Of a DNA stretch of 64,000 nt, positions 26,322 through 35,775 are shown one piece after another. The notes under the pieces are model-generated. The model searched no databases and was not told the DNA's origin. It saw only the letters and a list, made by a program, of their open reading frames with translations. The stretch comes from a bacterium (lineage in GTDB: Bacteria > Bacillota > Bacilli > Lactobacillales > Streptococcaceae), in assembly GCA_905221545.1 (NCBI GenBank), contig CAJNDO010000009.1, positions 1 to 64,000 of the forward strand, read 5' to 3'. Within the stretch, counting starts at the first letter, position 1; each line of letters opens with the position of its first letter. Both the position numbers and the translations under genes were made by a program.

Positions 26322-27689
26322 ATGAACAAACGTCTATTTTTTAAAATGAGTTTGGCGACGTTGTCAGTTTTAGCCTTGTTTTCACAACCGGTTTTAGCGG
26401 AAGAAAACATCCATTTTTCTAGCTGTAAGGAAGCTTGGGCTAATGGCTATTCAGATCTTCATGAGGGAGACCCTGGTTATTCTGCCAAGTTAGACCGCGA
26501 TCATGATGGTGTGGCTTGTGAATTGAAAAATGCCCCAAAAGGTGCTTTTAAAGCAAAGCAATCAACTGCGGCTCAAAATAATACAAGTTCAGCAACAACA
26601 AGTGGCTGGGTTAAGCAGGAGGGTGTTTGGTACTACTTTGATGGAAATGGAAATCCAGTAAAAAATGCATGGCAGGGAAGCTATTATCTGAAATCGGATG
26701 GTCAAATGGCACAGAGCGAATGGATTTATGATGCTTCTTATCAAGCTTGGTATTACTTGAAATCAGATGGTTCGTATGCTTATAGTACATGGCAAGGAAA
26801 TTACTATTTGAAATCAAACGGTAAGATGGCACAAGGTGAATGGGTTTATGATGCTACTTATCAAGCTTGGTATTACTTGAAATCAGATGGTTCCTATGCT
26901 TATAGTACATGGCAAGGGAATTACTATTTGAAATCAGATGGTAAAATGGCTAAAGGTGAATGGGTTTATGACTCTTCTTACCAAGCTTGGTATTATCTAA
27001 AATCAGATGGATCTTATGTTTATAGTGCATGGCAAGGAAATTACTATTTGAAATCAGATGGTAAAATGGCTGTCAATGAATGGGTTGATGGTGGACGTTA
27101 TTATGTAGATGCGACTGGTTTGTGGAAAGCTAATTCCAAAGTAACCAATAAAGGTTCTTATTATAGTCTTCAAGGGAAGTATGATGAAATCGTAGTTGCT
27201 AATAAACACTATCCTATGTCCAAAGATTACTATCCAGGTGAAAATGCTACTGCAAAAGCGGCCTTTTTAAAACTGATTGCACAGATGCAGGAGGAAGGTT
27301 ATGCTATTAGCGATAATTATAGTGGCTTTAGAAGTTATGCAACCCAAGCACAATTATATCAAAGTTATGTGAACCAAGAGGGGCAGGCTGCTGCGGACCG
27401 TTATTCAGCCCGTCCTGGATATAGTGAACATCAGACAGGACTTGCTTTTGATGTGATTGGCACAGATGGTCAATTGGTTGAAGATTCAAATGCTGCTCAA
27501 TGGTTATTAGAACATGCGCCAGACTATGGTTTTGTTGTTCGATATCCTCGTGGTAAGGAAAGTATAACTGGTTATATGCATGAGGAATGGCATTTGCGAT
27601 ATATTGGGAAAGAAGCTAAAGACATTGCTGCAAGTGGTTTGACTCTGGAGGAATATTATGGATTTGATGGTGGAGACTATCGAGATTAA
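26322..27689 (+). CDS. Secreted Excalibur / choline-binding / M15B DD-carboxypeptidase-like protein
   Basis: This 455-residue exported protein has a signal peptide at 1-26 (ending VLAEE). An Excalibur calcium-binding domain at about 30-70 has DRDHDGVACE. Choline-binding-type repeats at about 90-265 include SGWVKQEGVWYYFDGNG and a LytB-like 40-residue unit repeated three times. The C-terminal VanY/M15B peptidase domain is at about 285-440. Its zinc and catalytic motifs are SARPGYSEHQTGLAFDV and HEEWHLRYIG. It probably trims D-Ala from peptidoglycan stems while bound to choline. In TIGR4 the counterpart is SP_0667 from memory. The ATG has AGGAGAAAG upstream. The Excalibur-plus-choline-binding combination is notable. 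Confidence 0.88.
   Translation: MNKRLFFKMSLATLSVLALFSQPVLAEENIHFSSCKEAWANGYSDLHEGDPGYSAKLDRDHDGVACELKNAPKGAFKAKQSTAAQNNTSSATTSGWVKQEGVWYYFDGNGNPVKNAWQGSYYLKSDGQMAQSEWIYDASYQAWYYLKSDGSYAYSTWQGNYYLKSNGKMAQGEWVYDATYQAWYYLKSDGSYAYSTWQGNYYLKSDGKMAKGEWVYDSSYQAWYYLKSDGSYVYSAWQGNYYLKSDGKMAVNEWVDGGRYYVDATGLWKANSKVTNKGSYYSLQGKYDEIVVANKHYPMSKDYYPGENATAKAAFLKLIAQMQEEGYAISDNYSGFRSYATQAQLYQSYVNQEGQAAADRYSARPGYSEHQTGLAFDVIGTDGQLVEDSNAAQWLLEHAPDYGFVVRYPRGKESITGYMHEEWHLRYIGKEAKDIAASGLTLEEYYGFDGGDYRD
26715..27075 (+). repeat. 120-bp in-frame tandem repeat (3 copies)
   Basis: A unit beginning near TATCAAGCTTGGTATTAC recurs with a 120-bp period at about 26736, 26856 and 26976. Each encodes the 40-residue segment running from QAWYYLKSDGS through WQGNYYLKS to the next EWVYD. 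The near identity suggests recent duplication or gene conversion. Confidence 0.9.
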
Positions 27690-27736
27690 AAATCTATATT
27701 AGTTGAATGCAAACCTTTGCATAAATGAGTGAATTT

Positions 27737-27764
27737 TGTTATACTGTTACTGTAAGCATTTTCA
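27737..27764 (+). promoter_or_regulatory. Extended -10 and overlapping cre-like site of glucokinase
   Basis: TGTTATACT (27737-27745) is an extended -10. TGTAAGCATTTTCA (27751-27764) matches the CcpA cre consensus closely and covers the predicted start site, a position that would give repression. Confidence 0.65.
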
Positions 27765-27793
27765 ATTACTACACAATGAAAAAGGAGAATATG

Positions 27794-28753
27794 ATGAGTC
27801 AAAAGATTATTGGGATTGACCTTGGTGGAACTTCTATCAAATTTGCAATCTTAACAACAGCAGGAGAAATCCAAGAAAAATGGTCTATCAAGACTAATAT
27901 TTTGGATGAGGGAAGTCATATCGTTGATGATATGATTGAGTCTATTCAACATCGTTTGGACTTGCTTGGATTGGTAGCAGCGGACTTCCAAGGTATTGGA
28001 ATGGGATCACCAGGTGTGGTTGACCGTGAAAAAGGGACTGTTATCGGTGCCTACAATTTGAACTGGAAAACCCTTCAACCAATTAAAGAGAAAATTGAAA
28101 AAGCCTTGGGCATTCCATTTTTCATCGATAATGATGCTAACGTGGCAGCTCTTGGTGAGCGCTGGATGGGTGCTGGAGATAACCAACCAGACGTTGTCTT
28201 TATGACACTAGGTACAGGTGTTGGCGGTGGTATCGTCGCAGAAGGCAAATTGCTTCACGGTGTTGCTGGTGCAGCAGGTGAGCTTGGTCACATCACTGTT
28301 GACTTTGACCAACCAATCGCATGTACTTGCGGTAAGAAAGGTTGCCTTGAGACAGTCGCTTCTGCAACAGGGATTGTCAACTTGACTCGTCGCTATACTG
28401 ATGAATACGAAGGCGATGCAGCCTTGAAACGTTTGATTGATAACGGAGAAGAAGTAACTGCTAAGACTGTCTTTGACCTTGCAAAAGAAGGAGACGACCT
28501 TGCTTTGATCGTTTATCGTAACTTCTCACGTTACTTGGGAATCGCTTGTGCCAACATCGGTTCAATCCTAAACCCATCAACAATCGTCATCGGTGGTGGT
28601 GTATCAGCTGCAGGAGAATTCCTTCTACAAGGTGTTCAAAAAGTCTATGATGAAAATACCTTCCCACAAGTACGCACATCAACAAAATTGGCTCTTGCAA
28701 CTCTAGGAAATGACGCTGGAGTTATCGGAGCAGCATCACTTGTATTGCAATAA
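27794..28753 (+). CDS. gki: ROK-family glucokinase
   Basis: The 319-residue kinase phosphorylates glucose to glucose-6-phosphate in the cytosol. The ROK plan is clear: the phosphate-binding IGIDLGGTSIKFAIL at the N-terminus, IDNDANVAALGERWMGAG with catalytic Asp near 100-110, and GELGHITVDFDQPIACTCGKKGCLETVAS carrying the CxCGxxGC zinc motif. The ATG at 27794 has AAAGGAG at a spacing of 6; the adjacent ATG at 27791 would give only 3, and the longer frame from 27725 would cross the promoter. A cre-like site upstream suggests CcpA control. A strong terminator follows. Confidence 0.95.
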   Translation: MSQKIIGIDLGGTSIKFAILTTAGEIQEKWSIKTNILDEGSHIVDDMIESIQHRLDLLGLVAADFQGIGMGSPGVVDREKGTVIGAYNLNWKTLQPIKEKIEKALGIPFFIDNDANVAALGERWMGAGDNQPDVVFMTLGTGVGGGIVAEGKLLHGVAGAAGELGHITVDFDQPIACTCGKKGCLETVASATGIVNLTRRYTDEYEGDAALKRLIDNGEEVTAKTVFDLAKEGDDLALIVYRNFSRYLGIACANIGSILNPSTIVIGGGVSAAGEFLLQGVQKVYDENTFPQVRTSTKLALATLGNDAGVIGAASLVLQ

Positions 28754-28756
28754 AAT

Positions 28757-28810
28757 AATAAAAGAGGGAAAATGCTAACCTAGAGTTAGTAATGTTCCTC
28801 TTTTCTTTTT
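28757..28810 (+). terminator. Terminator after gki
   Basis: AAAAGAGGGAA and TTCCTCTTTT form the outer stem, and CTAAC/GTTAG forms the inner stem, followed by CTTTTTT. It lies just upstream of the thyA promoter. Confidence 0.8.
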
Positions 28811-28812
28811 TA

Positions 28813-28821
28813 TGCTATACT
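28813..28821 (+). promoter_or_regulatory. Extended -10 promoter of thyA
   Basis: TGCTATACT lies 30 bp before the ATG at 28851. A strong RBS, GAGGTGAG, is at 28838-28845. Confidence 0.65.
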
Positions 28822-28850
28822 AGTTAGGACTATAAATGAGGTGAGAGTAA

Positions 28851-29690
28851 ATGACAAAAGCAGATACGATTTTTAAAGAAAATATTGAACGAATCCTCAA
28901 AGACGGTGTCTTTTCTGAGCAGGCCCGTCCTAAGTACAAGGATGGGACAGTTGCCAACTCTAAGTACATAACCGGTGCTTTTGCCGAGTATGACTTGGCC
29001 AAGGGGGAATTTCCCATCACAACCTTGCGTCCTATCGCTATCAAATCTGCCATCAAGGAAGTGCTCTGGATTTACCAAGACCAGTCAAATAGCTTAGAGG
29101 TGCTTAATGACAAATACAATGTTCACTACTGGAATGACTGGGAAGTGGGAGATACAGGAACCATTGGTGAGCGCTATGGTGCTGTCGTTAAGAAACACGA
29201 CATCATCAATAAGCTTCTCAAACAGCTGGAAGCCAACCCTTGGAACCGCCGCAATATCATTTCGCTCTGGGATTACCAAGCTTTCGAAGAAACAGACGGG
29301 CTGCTCCCATGCGCCTTTCAGACTATGTTTGATATCCGTCGTGTTGCTGGAGAAATCTATTTGGATGCGACCTTGACCCAGCGCTCAAATGATATGCTGG
29401 TAGCCCATCATATCAACGCCATGCAGTACGTAGCTCTTCAAATGATGATTGCCAAGCATTTTGGATGGAAGGTTGGGAAATTCTTCTATTTCATCAACAA
29501 CCTCCATATCTATGATAATCAATTTGAACAAGCTCAGGAATTGCTCCGTCGTGAGCCATCAAACTGCCAACCACGTTTGGTCTTGAATGTGCCAGATAAG
29601 ACTAATTTCTTTGATATTAAATCAGAAGATTTTGAATTGGTAGATTATGACCCTGTTAAGCCCCAGTTGAAGTTTGACCTAGCTATTTAA
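28851..29690 (+). CDS. thyA: Thymidylate synthase
   Basis: The 279-residue enzyme methylates dUMP to dTMP using methylene-tetrahydrofolate. Landmarks are the [13 protein letters not shown] segment (about residues 126-138), the catalytic Cys154 in [11 protein letters not shown], and RSNDMLV, followed by [14 protein letters not shown]. Its length fits the ThyA family. It consumes the folate cofactor whose precursor is made by the pabB product upstream, but it has its own promoter and terminators on both sides. The start is the ATG at 28851 with GAGGTGAG before it. Confidence 0.97.
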   Translation: MTKADTIFKENIERILKDGVFSEQARPKYKDGTVANSKYITGAFAEYDLAKGEFPITTLRPIAIKSAIKEVLWIYQDQSNSLEVLNDKYNVHYWNDWEVGDTGTIGERYGAVVKKHDIINKLLKQLEANPWNRRNIISLWDYQAFEETDGLLPCAFQTMFDIRRVAGEIYLDATLTQRSNDMLVAHHINAMQYVALQMMIAKHFGWKVGKFFYFINNLHIYDNQFEQAQELLRREPSNCQPRLVLNVPDKTNFFDIKSEDFELVDYDPVKPQLKFDLAI

Positions 29691-29700
29691 AAGAATAGAA

Positions 29701-29733
29701 AAAAGAAGTTGAGAATAATCCCAACTTCTTTTG
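29701..29733. terminator. Bidirectional terminator between thyA and DUF3042 gene
   Basis: AAAAGAAGTTG and its perfect complement CAACTTCTTTT flank a short loop, with T-rich or A-rich flanks on both sides. It serves the two convergent genes. Confidence 0.85.
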
Positions 29734-29737
29734 TTTC

Positions 29738-29908
29738 TTAACGTGATACGCGGCGACGAGCTGCTTTTTTACGGTTTTCTTCGATGAAAGCTGCTTTTTG
29801 CTCTTCTGGTTCGATCACTTTCTTTTTAAATGCGTATACTGCACCTGCAACTGCAGCGACAGTTCCTGCGACACCTGTTACAAGACCTTTAGCAAATCCT
29901 TTAGCCAT
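29738..29908 (-). CDS. Small DUF3042 family protein
   Basis: This is a 56-residue minus-strand ORF, read by hand: it starts MAKGFAKGLVTGVAGTVAAV, has a single hydrophobic or amphipathic Gly/Ala/Val segment at about 8-27, then FKKKVIEPEEQKAAFIEE and a basic end KKAARRRVSR. This matches the small DUF3042 proteins common in lactic acid bacteria as I remember them. A good Shine-Dalgarno (AAAGGAGGAAG on the minus strand) precedes the ATG at 29906-29908. The function is unknown. A membrane-associated small protein with one short helix and a charged tail is the most that can be said. It is convergent with thyA and divergent from miaA. Confidence 0.9.
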   Translation of the reverse strand: MAKGFAKGLVTGVAGTVAAVAGAVYAFKKKVIEPEEQKAAFIEENRKKAARRRVSR

Positions 29909-29980
29909 GAGTCTTCCTCCTTTATCTTCTTAATCAGCCAGCCCCCTCAAGAGGTCACATTTTTCTGACTGACCTTTTTG

Positions 29981-29989
29981 TGTTATAAT
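29981..29989 (+). promoter_or_regulatory. Extended -10 promoter of miaA
   Basis: TGTTATAAT lies upstream of the miaA-hflX group. It gives a leader of about 33 bases to the ATG at 30029. Confidence 0.6.
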
Positions 29990-30028
29990 AATAGTAACGA
30001 AAAAATGGGAATTTTTCAAGGAAAAAAG

Positions 30029-30913
30029 ATGAAAACAAAAATAATTGTGATCGTTGGACCGACTGCTGTTGGAAAAACAGCTCTTGCCATTGAAGTGGCC
30101 AAGCGCTTTGGTGGGGAAGTTGTGAGCGGTGATAGTCAACAGGTTTACCGAGGTCTAGATATTGGGACGGCTAAGGCTAGCCCAGAGGAGCAGGCAGCTG
30201 TTCCCCATCATTTAATTGATGTTAGAGAGGTAACCGAGTCTTACTCGGCTTTTGATTTTGTTTCAGAAGCTAAGATGGCTATTGAGGATATTCACAGCCG
30301 TGGCAAACTAGCCATTATCGCTGGTGGTACTGGACTTTATATCCAGAGTTTACTTGAAGGATACCATCTAGGTGGGGAGACTCCCCATGAGGAGATTCTA
30401 GCTTATCGAGCTAGTTTGGAGCCATATTCAGATGAGGAATTAGCCCATTTGGTGGAGCAAGCAGGCCTTGAGATTCCTCAGTTTAATCGTCGTCGTGCTG
30501 TGCGTGCCTTGGAAATAGCCCATTTTGCTCAGGATTTGGAAAATCAAGAGACCTTGTATGAACCGCTGATTATCTGCTTGGATGATGAACGAAGTCAACT
30601 TTATGAACGTATCAACCATCGAGTGGATTTGATGTTTGAGGCTGGTCTTTTGGATGAGGCCAAGTGGCTTTTTGACCATTACCCTGAAGTGCAGGCTGCT
30701 AAAGGCATTGGCTATAAGGAACTCTTTCCTTATTTCCGTGGCGAGCAGACTTTAGAGGAAGCTAGTGAGAGTCTTAAACAGGCGACTCGTCGTTTTGCCA
30801 AGCGTCAGTTGACCTGGTTCCGTAATCGCATGCAGGTTACCTTTTATCAGATTGGAGAGTCTGGTGTGCAGGAGCGTATTTTTAGCCAGATAGAGGAGTT
30901 TTTAGATGATTGA
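30029..30913 (+). CDS. miaA: tRNA dimethylallyltransferase
   Basis: The 294-residue enzyme adds dimethylallyl to A37 of tRNAs reading UNN codons. The P-loop is [15 protein letters not shown] (about residues 7-21), followed by [20 protein letters not shown] with the catalytic Asp, [12 protein letters not shown], and [11 protein letters not shown] near the C-terminus. The ATG at 30029 follows AAGGAAA and gives the usual N-terminus; an ATG at 30005 would add eight residues. The stop overlaps the hflX start by eight bases. This heads a compact chain miaA-hflX-SP_0673-like-rnz-SDR, all on the plus strand and with little or no spacing. Confidence 0.96.
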   Translation: MKTKIIVIVGPTAVGKTALAIEVAKRFGGEVVSGDSQQVYRGLDIGTAKASPEEQAAVPHHLIDVREVTESYSAFDFVSEAKMAIEDIHSRGKLAIIAGGTGLYIQSLLEGYHLGGETPHEEILAYRASLEPYSDEELAHLVEQAGLEIPQFNRRRAVRALEIAHFAQDLENQETLYEPLIICLDDERSQLYERINHRVDLMFEAGLLDEAKWLFDHYPEVQAAKGIGYKELFPYFRGEQTLEEASESLKQATRRFAKRQLTWFRNRMQVTFYQIGESGVQERIFSQIEEFLDD

Positions 30914-32144
30914 AACAGAGAAAAAAGAGGAACGCGTCCTGCTCATCGGTGTGGAATTGCAGGGCATGGACAATTTTGACCTCTCCATGGAAGAATTGGC
31001 CAGTCTAGCCAAGACAGCTGGAGCAGTCGTTGTAGATAGCTATAGACAAAAACGTGAAAAGTATGACTCCAAGACCTTTGTCGGTTCTGGTAAGTTGGAA
31101 GAAATTGCGCTCATGGTGGATGCAGAAGAGATTACCACTGTCATTGTTAACAACCGCTTGACTCCACGGCAAAATGTCAATTTAGAAGAAGTTCTGGGTG
31201 TCAAGGTCATTGACCGTATGCAGTTGATTTTGGACATCTTTGCCATGCGAGCTCGAAGCCATGAAGGGAAGCTCCAAGTGCATTTGGCTCAGTTAAAATA
31301 TCTCTTGCCTCGCTTGGTTGGTCAGGGAATTATGCTCAGCCGTCAGGCAGGGGGAATTGGTTCCCGTGGACCTGGTGAAAGCCAGCTGGAACTGAACCGT
31401 CGTAGTGTACGTAATCAAATCACAGATATCGAGCGCCAGCTCAAGGTGGTTGAGAAAAATCGGGCGACAGTCAGAGAAAAACGTCTGGAGTCGAGTACTT
31501 TCAAGATTGGTTTGATTGGTTACACCAATGCTGGTAAATCAACCATCATGAACACCTTGACCAGTAAGACCCAGTATGAGGCAGACGAGCTGTTTGCAAC
31601 TCTGGATGCGACGACAAAGAGTATCCATTTGGGAGGTAATCTTCAAGTAACTTTGACAGATACCGTTGGCTTTATCCAAGATTTGCCGACAGAGTTGGTG
31701 TCCAGTTTCAAGTCAACCTTGGAAGAAAGCAAGCATGTGGACCTTCTGGTTCATGTTATCGATGCCAGCAATCCTTACCATGAGGAGCATGAAAAAACAG
31801 TTCTGTCCATCATGAAAGACTTGGACATGGAAGATATTCCTCACTTGACCCTTTATAATAAAGCGGATTTGGTGGAGGATTTCACGCCGACCCAAACGCC
31901 ATACGCCCTCATTTCTGCCAAGTCTGAGGATAGTCGTGAGAACTTGCAGGCTTTATTTTTAGAGAAAATCAAGGAGATTTTTGAGAGATTTACTCTGCGC
32001 GTACCTTTTTCAAAATCCTACAAGATTCATGATCTAGAAAGTGTTGCGATTCTGGAAGAGCGCGACTATCAAGATGATGGAGAAGTGATTACAGGCTACA
32101 TTTCTGAGAAAAATAAATGGAGGTTAGAAGAATTTTATGACTGA
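30906..32144 (+). CDS. hflX: Ribosome-associated GTPase HflX
   Basis: The 412-residue GTPase has an N-terminal HflX domain ([60 protein letters not shown]). A coiled-coil linker follows, and the G domain starts near residue 200 with [16 protein letters not shown], then [13 protein letters not shown] and LYNKADL. HflX splits or rescues stalled 70S ribosomes under stress. It overlaps miaA by eight bases upstream and the next gene by eight bases downstream, which indicates a tightly coupled operon. Confidence 0.95.
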   Translation: MIETEKKEERVLLIGVELQGMDNFDLSMEELASLAKTAGAVVVDSYRQKREKYDSKTFVGSGKLEEIALMVDAEEITTVIVNNRLTPRQNVNLEEVLGVKVIDRMQLILDIFAMRARSHEGKLQVHLAQLKYLLPRLVGQGIMLSRQAGGIGSRGPGESQLELNRRSVRNQITDIERQLKVVEKNRATVREKRLESSTFKIGLIGYTNAGKSTIMNTLTSKTQYEADELFATLDATTKSIHLGGNLQVTLTDTVGFIQDLPTELVSSFKSTLEESKHVDLLVHVIDASNPYHEEHEKTVLSIMKDLDMEDIPHLTLYNKADLVEDFTPTQTPYALISAKSEDSRENLQALFLEKIKEIFERFTLRVPFSKSYKIHDLESVAILEERDYQDDGEVITGYISEKNKWRLEEFYD

Positions 32145-32760
32145 TATTAAAACGTTGGCTCTAAAGTATGGAGGTTATACAAGTCTCGATAAGGTCTTTC
32201 TGGATCAACTTCTAGCTGGTAAAACAGAACAGGAGCAGTTGGCCCTCATTACTCCTCCGCCAAGTGTGGTCAATGCCTACTTTGCAGAGCTATACCAGAA
32301 AAAGAGTCCGGAGGCTGCGACTGATTATTTTGCAGAAGTCAGTCAGGAACTAAATCTCTACAATGTTGAGCCAAGTTTCACCCTAGAAAATAAGCCTTTT
32401 ATCCGTCTGAATCTATCTGGTAAATCTTTTGGCTTTTGCTATGAGAGAGAGTGCCTTGGTCGAATTTTCTCTGAAAATGAAGAGAAAATTTCAGATGACT
32501 TACTCTTTGAAATTGCGCAAATTTTCCCCCATCAACTAGTCTTTGAGGAGTCTGGAAAGATTTACATGAAGGCTGTCGGAGATGAGGAAGTTGTTAGTGT
32601 GGAGAGTCTCACGGCTTTGACTGATTTAGAAAGCTTGGCTGATGGTCGTAAGCGTCTCAAAGGCTACAGCCAAGAGGATTTACTGCAAGAAGCTACTGCT
32701 TTTTCTGGTAAGCGCTATTTCCGATCGGAAAACCGCACAGCCATGTTATATATTGATTAA
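32137..32760 (+). CDS. Conserved streptococcal protein of unknown function
   Basis: The 207-residue cytosolic protein has no signal peptide and no membrane segment. I do not recognise a domain. The sequence is acidic, with [16 protein letters not shown] at the N-terminus and [22 protein letters not shown] near the C-terminus. Some genomes label homologues cystathionine beta-lyase, but no PLP-binding lysine motif is visible and the protein is too short, so that label looks wrong. It overlaps hflX by eight bases and lies 14 bp before rnz, so it is part of the miaA-hflX-rnz operon. RNA or ribosome work is a guess from context only. Confidence 0.75.
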   Translation: MTDIKTLALKYGGYTSLDKVFLDQLLAGKTEQEQLALITPPPSVVNAYFAELYQKKSPEAATDYFAEVSQELNLYNVEPSFTLENKPFIRLNLSGKSFGFCYERECLGRIFSENEEKISDDLLFEIAQIFPHQLVFEESGKIYMKAVGDEEVVSVESLTALTDLESLADGRKRLKGYSQEDLLQEATAFSGKRYFRSENRTAMLYID

Positions 32761-32774
32761 TTAGAAAGTATCGA

Positions 32775-33704
32775 ATGGATATTCAATTTTTAGGAACGGG
32801 GGCTGGTCAGCCCTCTAAAGCCCGCAACGTTTCAAGTCTCGCCCTGAAACTCTTGGACGAGATTAACGAAGTTTGGCTCTTTGACTGTGGAGAGGGAACG
32901 CAAAATCGCATTCTGGAAACCACAATTCGACCACGTAAGGTCAGCAAAATCTTTATCACTCACTTGCACGGAGACCACATTTTTGGTTTGCCAGGATTCC
33001 TTTCTAGCCGTGCTTTTCAAGCTAATGAAGAGCAGACAGATTTGGAAATCTATGGACCTCAAGGAATCAAGTCATTTGTCTTAACTAGTCTTCGTGTGTC
33101 AGGTTCTCGCCTGCCCTACCGCATTCATTTTCATGAGTTTGACCAAGATTCGCTAGGTAAAATCCTTGAGACCGATAAATTTACTGTGTATGCAGAGGAG
33201 CTGGACCACACTATTTTCTGTGTTGGTTATCGTGTCATGCAAAAGGATTTGGAAGGAACTTTGGATGCTGAAAAACTCAAGGCAGCTGGTGTCCCATTTG
33301 GCCCACTTTTTGGAAAAATCAAAAATGGTCAGGATGTTGTCCTAGAAGACGGAACTGAAATCAAGGCTGCTGACTATATCTCAGCGCCACGTCCAGGTAA
33401 AATTATCACTATTCTTGGTGATACCCGTAAAACTAGTGCTAGTGTGCGTCTGGCTGTCAATGCTGACGTCCTGGTTCATGAGTCCACTTATGGCAAGGGA
33501 GATGAAAAAATTGCTCGTAACCATGGTCACTCAACTAATATACAAGCAGCGGAGGTTGCTGTAGAAGCAGGTGCCAAACGCCTTCTGCTCAACCACATCA
33601 GTGCTCGCTTCCTCTCAAAAGATATCAGCAAACTCAAGAAAGACGCTGCTAGTGTCTTTGAAAATGTGCATGTGGTCAAAGACTTGGAAGAAGTGGAAAT
33701 CTAA
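32775..33704 (+). CDS. rnz: Ribonuclease Z
   Basis: The 309-residue metallo-beta-lactamase-fold endonuclease cuts the 3' trailer from tRNA precursors. It shows [17 protein letters not shown] at the N-terminus, the zinc motif [15 protein letters not shown] (HxHxDH, about residues 61-75), a further Asp in LGDTR, and [14 protein letters not shown] and LNHISARF for the remaining ligands. It is full length for the short RNase Z form. It lies 14 bp after the unknown gene and 20 bp before the SDR gene. Confidence 0.96.
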   Translation: MDIQFLGTGAGQPSKARNVSSLALKLLDEINEVWLFDCGEGTQNRILETTIRPRKVSKIFITHLHGDHIFGLPGFLSSRAFQANEEQTDLEIYGPQGIKSFVLTSLRVSGSRLPYRIHFHEFDQDSLGKILETDKFTVYAEELDHTIFCVGYRVMQKDLEGTLDAEKLKAAGVPFGPLFGKIKNGQDVVLEDGTEIKAADYISAPRPGKIITILGDTRKTSASVRLAVNADVLVHESTYGKGDEKIARNHGHSTNIQAAEVAVEAGAKRLLLNHISARFLSKDISKLKKDAASVFENVHVVKDLEEVEI

Positions 33705-33724
33705 CAGATTGAGAAAGGATAAGT

Positions 33725-34480
33725 ATGCCTACTATTCTCATTACCGGAGCTAGTGGTGGTCTAGCCCAAGAAATGGTCAAACTTTTACCAGAAGACCAGC
33801 TCATCTTGCTTGGTCGAGATAAGGAAAAATTAGCTCAACTTTACGGAAATCATCCCCATGCAGAATTGATTGAAATAGACATTACCGATGATTCAGCCTT
33901 AGAAACTCTGGTAGCAGACCTCTATCTCCGCTATGGCAAGATTGATGTCTTGATTAACAACGCTGGTTACGGGATTTTTGAGGAATTTGACCAGATTTCT
34001 GACCAAGATATTCACCAGATGTTTGAGGTCAATACCTTTGCTTTGATGAATCTATCTCGTCGCCTTGCTGCTCGTATGAAGGAAAGCCGAAAAGGCCATA
34101 TCATCAATATCGTCAGCATGGCAGGTTTGATTGCTACTGGCAAGTCTAGTCTTTACTCAGCGACCAAGTTTGCGGCCATTGGTTTTTCAAATGCTCTGCG
34201 CCTCGAACTCATGCCTTACGGTGTCTATGTAACGACGGTCAATCCAGGCCCAATCCGCACAGGATTTTTTGACCAGGCAGACCCAGATGGGACCTACCTC
34301 AAGTCGGTTGACCGCTTTCTCTTAGAACCAGATGCAGTGGCTAAAAAGATTGTCAAGATTATAGGAAAAAACAAACGAGAACTTAATCTTCCGATTTTGT
34401 TGAACTTAGCCCATAAGTTTTATACCCTCTTTCCTAAGTTAGCTGATAAGTTGGCAGGGGAGACTTTTAATTATAAATAA
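33725..34480 (+). CDS. Short-chain dehydrogenase/reductase
   Basis: The 251-residue classical SDR has the nucleotide-binding ITGASGGLAQEM at the N-terminus (TGxxxGxG-like, with GLA in place of GIG) and NNAGYG near residue 82. The catalytic Ser is in NIVSMAGLIATG, followed by Tyr and Lys in YSATKFA (YxxxK), and PGPIRTGF. The substrate is unknown. An ATG with AAGGATAAGT upstream marks the start. It is the last gene of the miaA-to-SDR plus-strand run and is followed by a bidirectional terminator shared with the LysR gene. Confidence 0.9.
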   Translation: MPTILITGASGGLAQEMVKLLPEDQLILLGRDKEKLAQLYGNHPHAELIEIDITDDSALETLVADLYLRYGKIDVLINNAGYGIFEEFDQISDQDIHQMFEVNTFALMNLSRRLAARMKESRKGHIINIVSMAGLIATGKSSLYSATKFAAIGFSNALRLELMPYGVYVTTVNPGPIRTGFFDQADPDGTYLKSVDRFLLEPDAVAKKIVKIIGKNKRELNLPILLNLAHKFYTLFPKLADKLAGETFNYK

Positions 34481-34526
34481 AAAGAACCAATGCGTAGGTT
34501 GTTGCTGGCCTACATATTGGTTCTTA
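34481..34526. terminator. Bidirectional terminator between SDR and LysR genes
   Basis: AAGAACCAATGCGTAGG pairs with CCTACATATTGGTTCTT, a long stem with one mismatch region and a 10-base loop, A-rich on one side and T-rich on the other. Confidence 0.85.
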
Positions 34527-34533
34527 TCATTTG

Positions 34534-35442
34534 TCAACTATCAAACTGGACTTCTTCTAGTAGATAGTCGATAAAGCGTTCGCCCATCTTGGATAGACTG
34601 GTTTTTTCATGCTGAATATAGACCAGCTCAATCGGGTCGTCAATATCCAATGGGATGGAAACGATGTTGTCTCCGTTGAGATTACTGTTCAAAATCCCTG
34701 TCGCAATGGTATAACCATCCAAACCAATCAAGAGATTAAAGAGGGTGGCACGGTCACTGACCACGATGGATTTCTTGTGGTGTTCTTGGGAAAGAATCTC
34801 TTCTGAAAAGTAGAAGGAATTGTGTGTCCCTTGGTCATAGCTGAGGTAAGGGAAGTTTTCCAAATCAGACAGTTTCACCTTGTCTTTCTTTGCCAGAGGG
34901 TTGGTCTTGCTGACAAAGATATGGGGCTGGGCTGTGAAAAGATGATGAGCCAAGAGGTGATTGTCATCCAGCATTTTTGTTAAAACATCACGATTGTAGC
35001 TGTTTAAGAAGAGGACACCGACTTCACTACGGAAGTTCTTGACGTCGTCGATAATTTCCCAAGTCCGAGTTTCACGAAGGAAGAGCTCGTATTTTTCCAT
35101 ATCACTTTTCTTGAGTAGCGATACGAAGGCGTTGACCACAAAGGCATAGTGCTGGGAGGAAACGCTAAAGAGTTCACGGTGGGCGACAGGATTTTTATAG
35201 CGTTCTTCCAGAAGCTGAGTTTGCTCAACGACCTGACGGGCATAGGAGAGAAACTCCATGCCATCACGGGTCAAGGTAATACCTTTGGGATTGCGGATAA
35301 AGATTTCAATGCCCATCTCATTTTCCAAATCTCTCACAGCATTGGAAAGACTAGGCTGAGTGATAAAGAGCTGTTTAGCTGCCTCATTCATAGAGCCAGT
35401 TTCGACGATTTTGATAATATAATGTAATTGTTGAATTCTCAT
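34534..35442 (-). CDS. LysR-family transcriptional regulator
   Basis: The 302-residue regulator starts at the ATG at 35440-35442. A longer in-frame reading to 35580 would overlap the opposite gene and add an unrelated N-terminus. The winged HTH at residues 1-60 is canonical: MRIQQLHYIIKIVETGSMNEAAKQLFITQPSLSNAVRDLE. A LysR substrate-binding domain covers about 90-295. The overall sequence resembles the CpsY/MetR-like LysR proteins of streptococci, but I cannot name its targets. It is divergent from yqgQ, with about 110 bp between starts. The co-inducer is unknown. Confidence 0.9.
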   Translation of the reverse strand: MRIQQLHYIIKIVETGSMNEAAKQLFITQPSLSNAVRDLENEMGIEIFIRNPKGITLTRDGMEFLSYARQVVEQTQLLEERYKNPVAHRELFSVSSQHYAFVVNAFVSLLKKSDMEKYELFLRETRTWEIIDDVKNFRSEVGVLFLNSYNRDVLTKMLDDNHLLAHHLFTAQPHIFVSKTNPLAKKDKVKLSDLENFPYLSYDQGTHNSFYFSEEILSQEHHKKSIVVSDRATLFNLLIGLDGYTIATGILNSNLNGDNIVSIPLDIDDPIELVYIQHEKTSLSKMGERFIDYLLEEVQFDS

Positions 35443-35553
35443 GTTTTTATTGTACCACACTTGCGACAGAATCGCCAAGGAAGATAGGAAAATCAGGAGC
35501 ATTGTGTGAGTCTCTTCTTGAAAAAAACATAAAATTTTGCTAGAATGAGTCTT

Positions 35554-35775
35554 ATGAAAACATTCTATGATGTGCAGCAATTCCTCAAACGATTTGGTAT
35601 TATTGTTTACATGGGAAAACGCTTATATGATATTGAACTGATGAAGCTGGAACTCTCTCGGATTTACGATGCGGGGTTGATGGACAAACTAGATTATCTA
35701 GAAGCGGAAGCGGTTCTTCGCAGAGAGCACAAGGTAGAATTGGATTATATTGAGAAAAATGGAGAAAAGAACTAA
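35554..35775 (+). CDS. yqgQ: YqgQ family (DUF910) small protein
   Basis: This 73-residue helical protein contains the typical segments TFYDVQQFLKRFG, VYMGKRLYDIELMKLEL and YLEAEAVLRREH. In Bacillus subtilis, yqgQ lies beside the glucokinase gene; here glucokinase is 7 kb away. Structures of homologues show a small three-helix bundle; the function is not defined. The ATG at 35554 is chosen over the in-frame ATG at 35545 because family members begin MKTFYDV, although neither has a strong Shine-Dalgarno. Its stop overlaps the start of the rhodanese-like gene by one base (TAATG). Confidence 0.85.
   Translation: MKTFYDVQQFLKRFGIIVYMGKRLYDIELMKLELSRIYDAGLMDKLDYLEAEAVLRREHKVELDYIEKNGEKN

Noticed and set aside
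32137..32760. Annotation as cystathionine beta-lyase
   Set aside because: The protein is only 207 residues and shows no PLP-lysine motif or aminotransferase fold signature.
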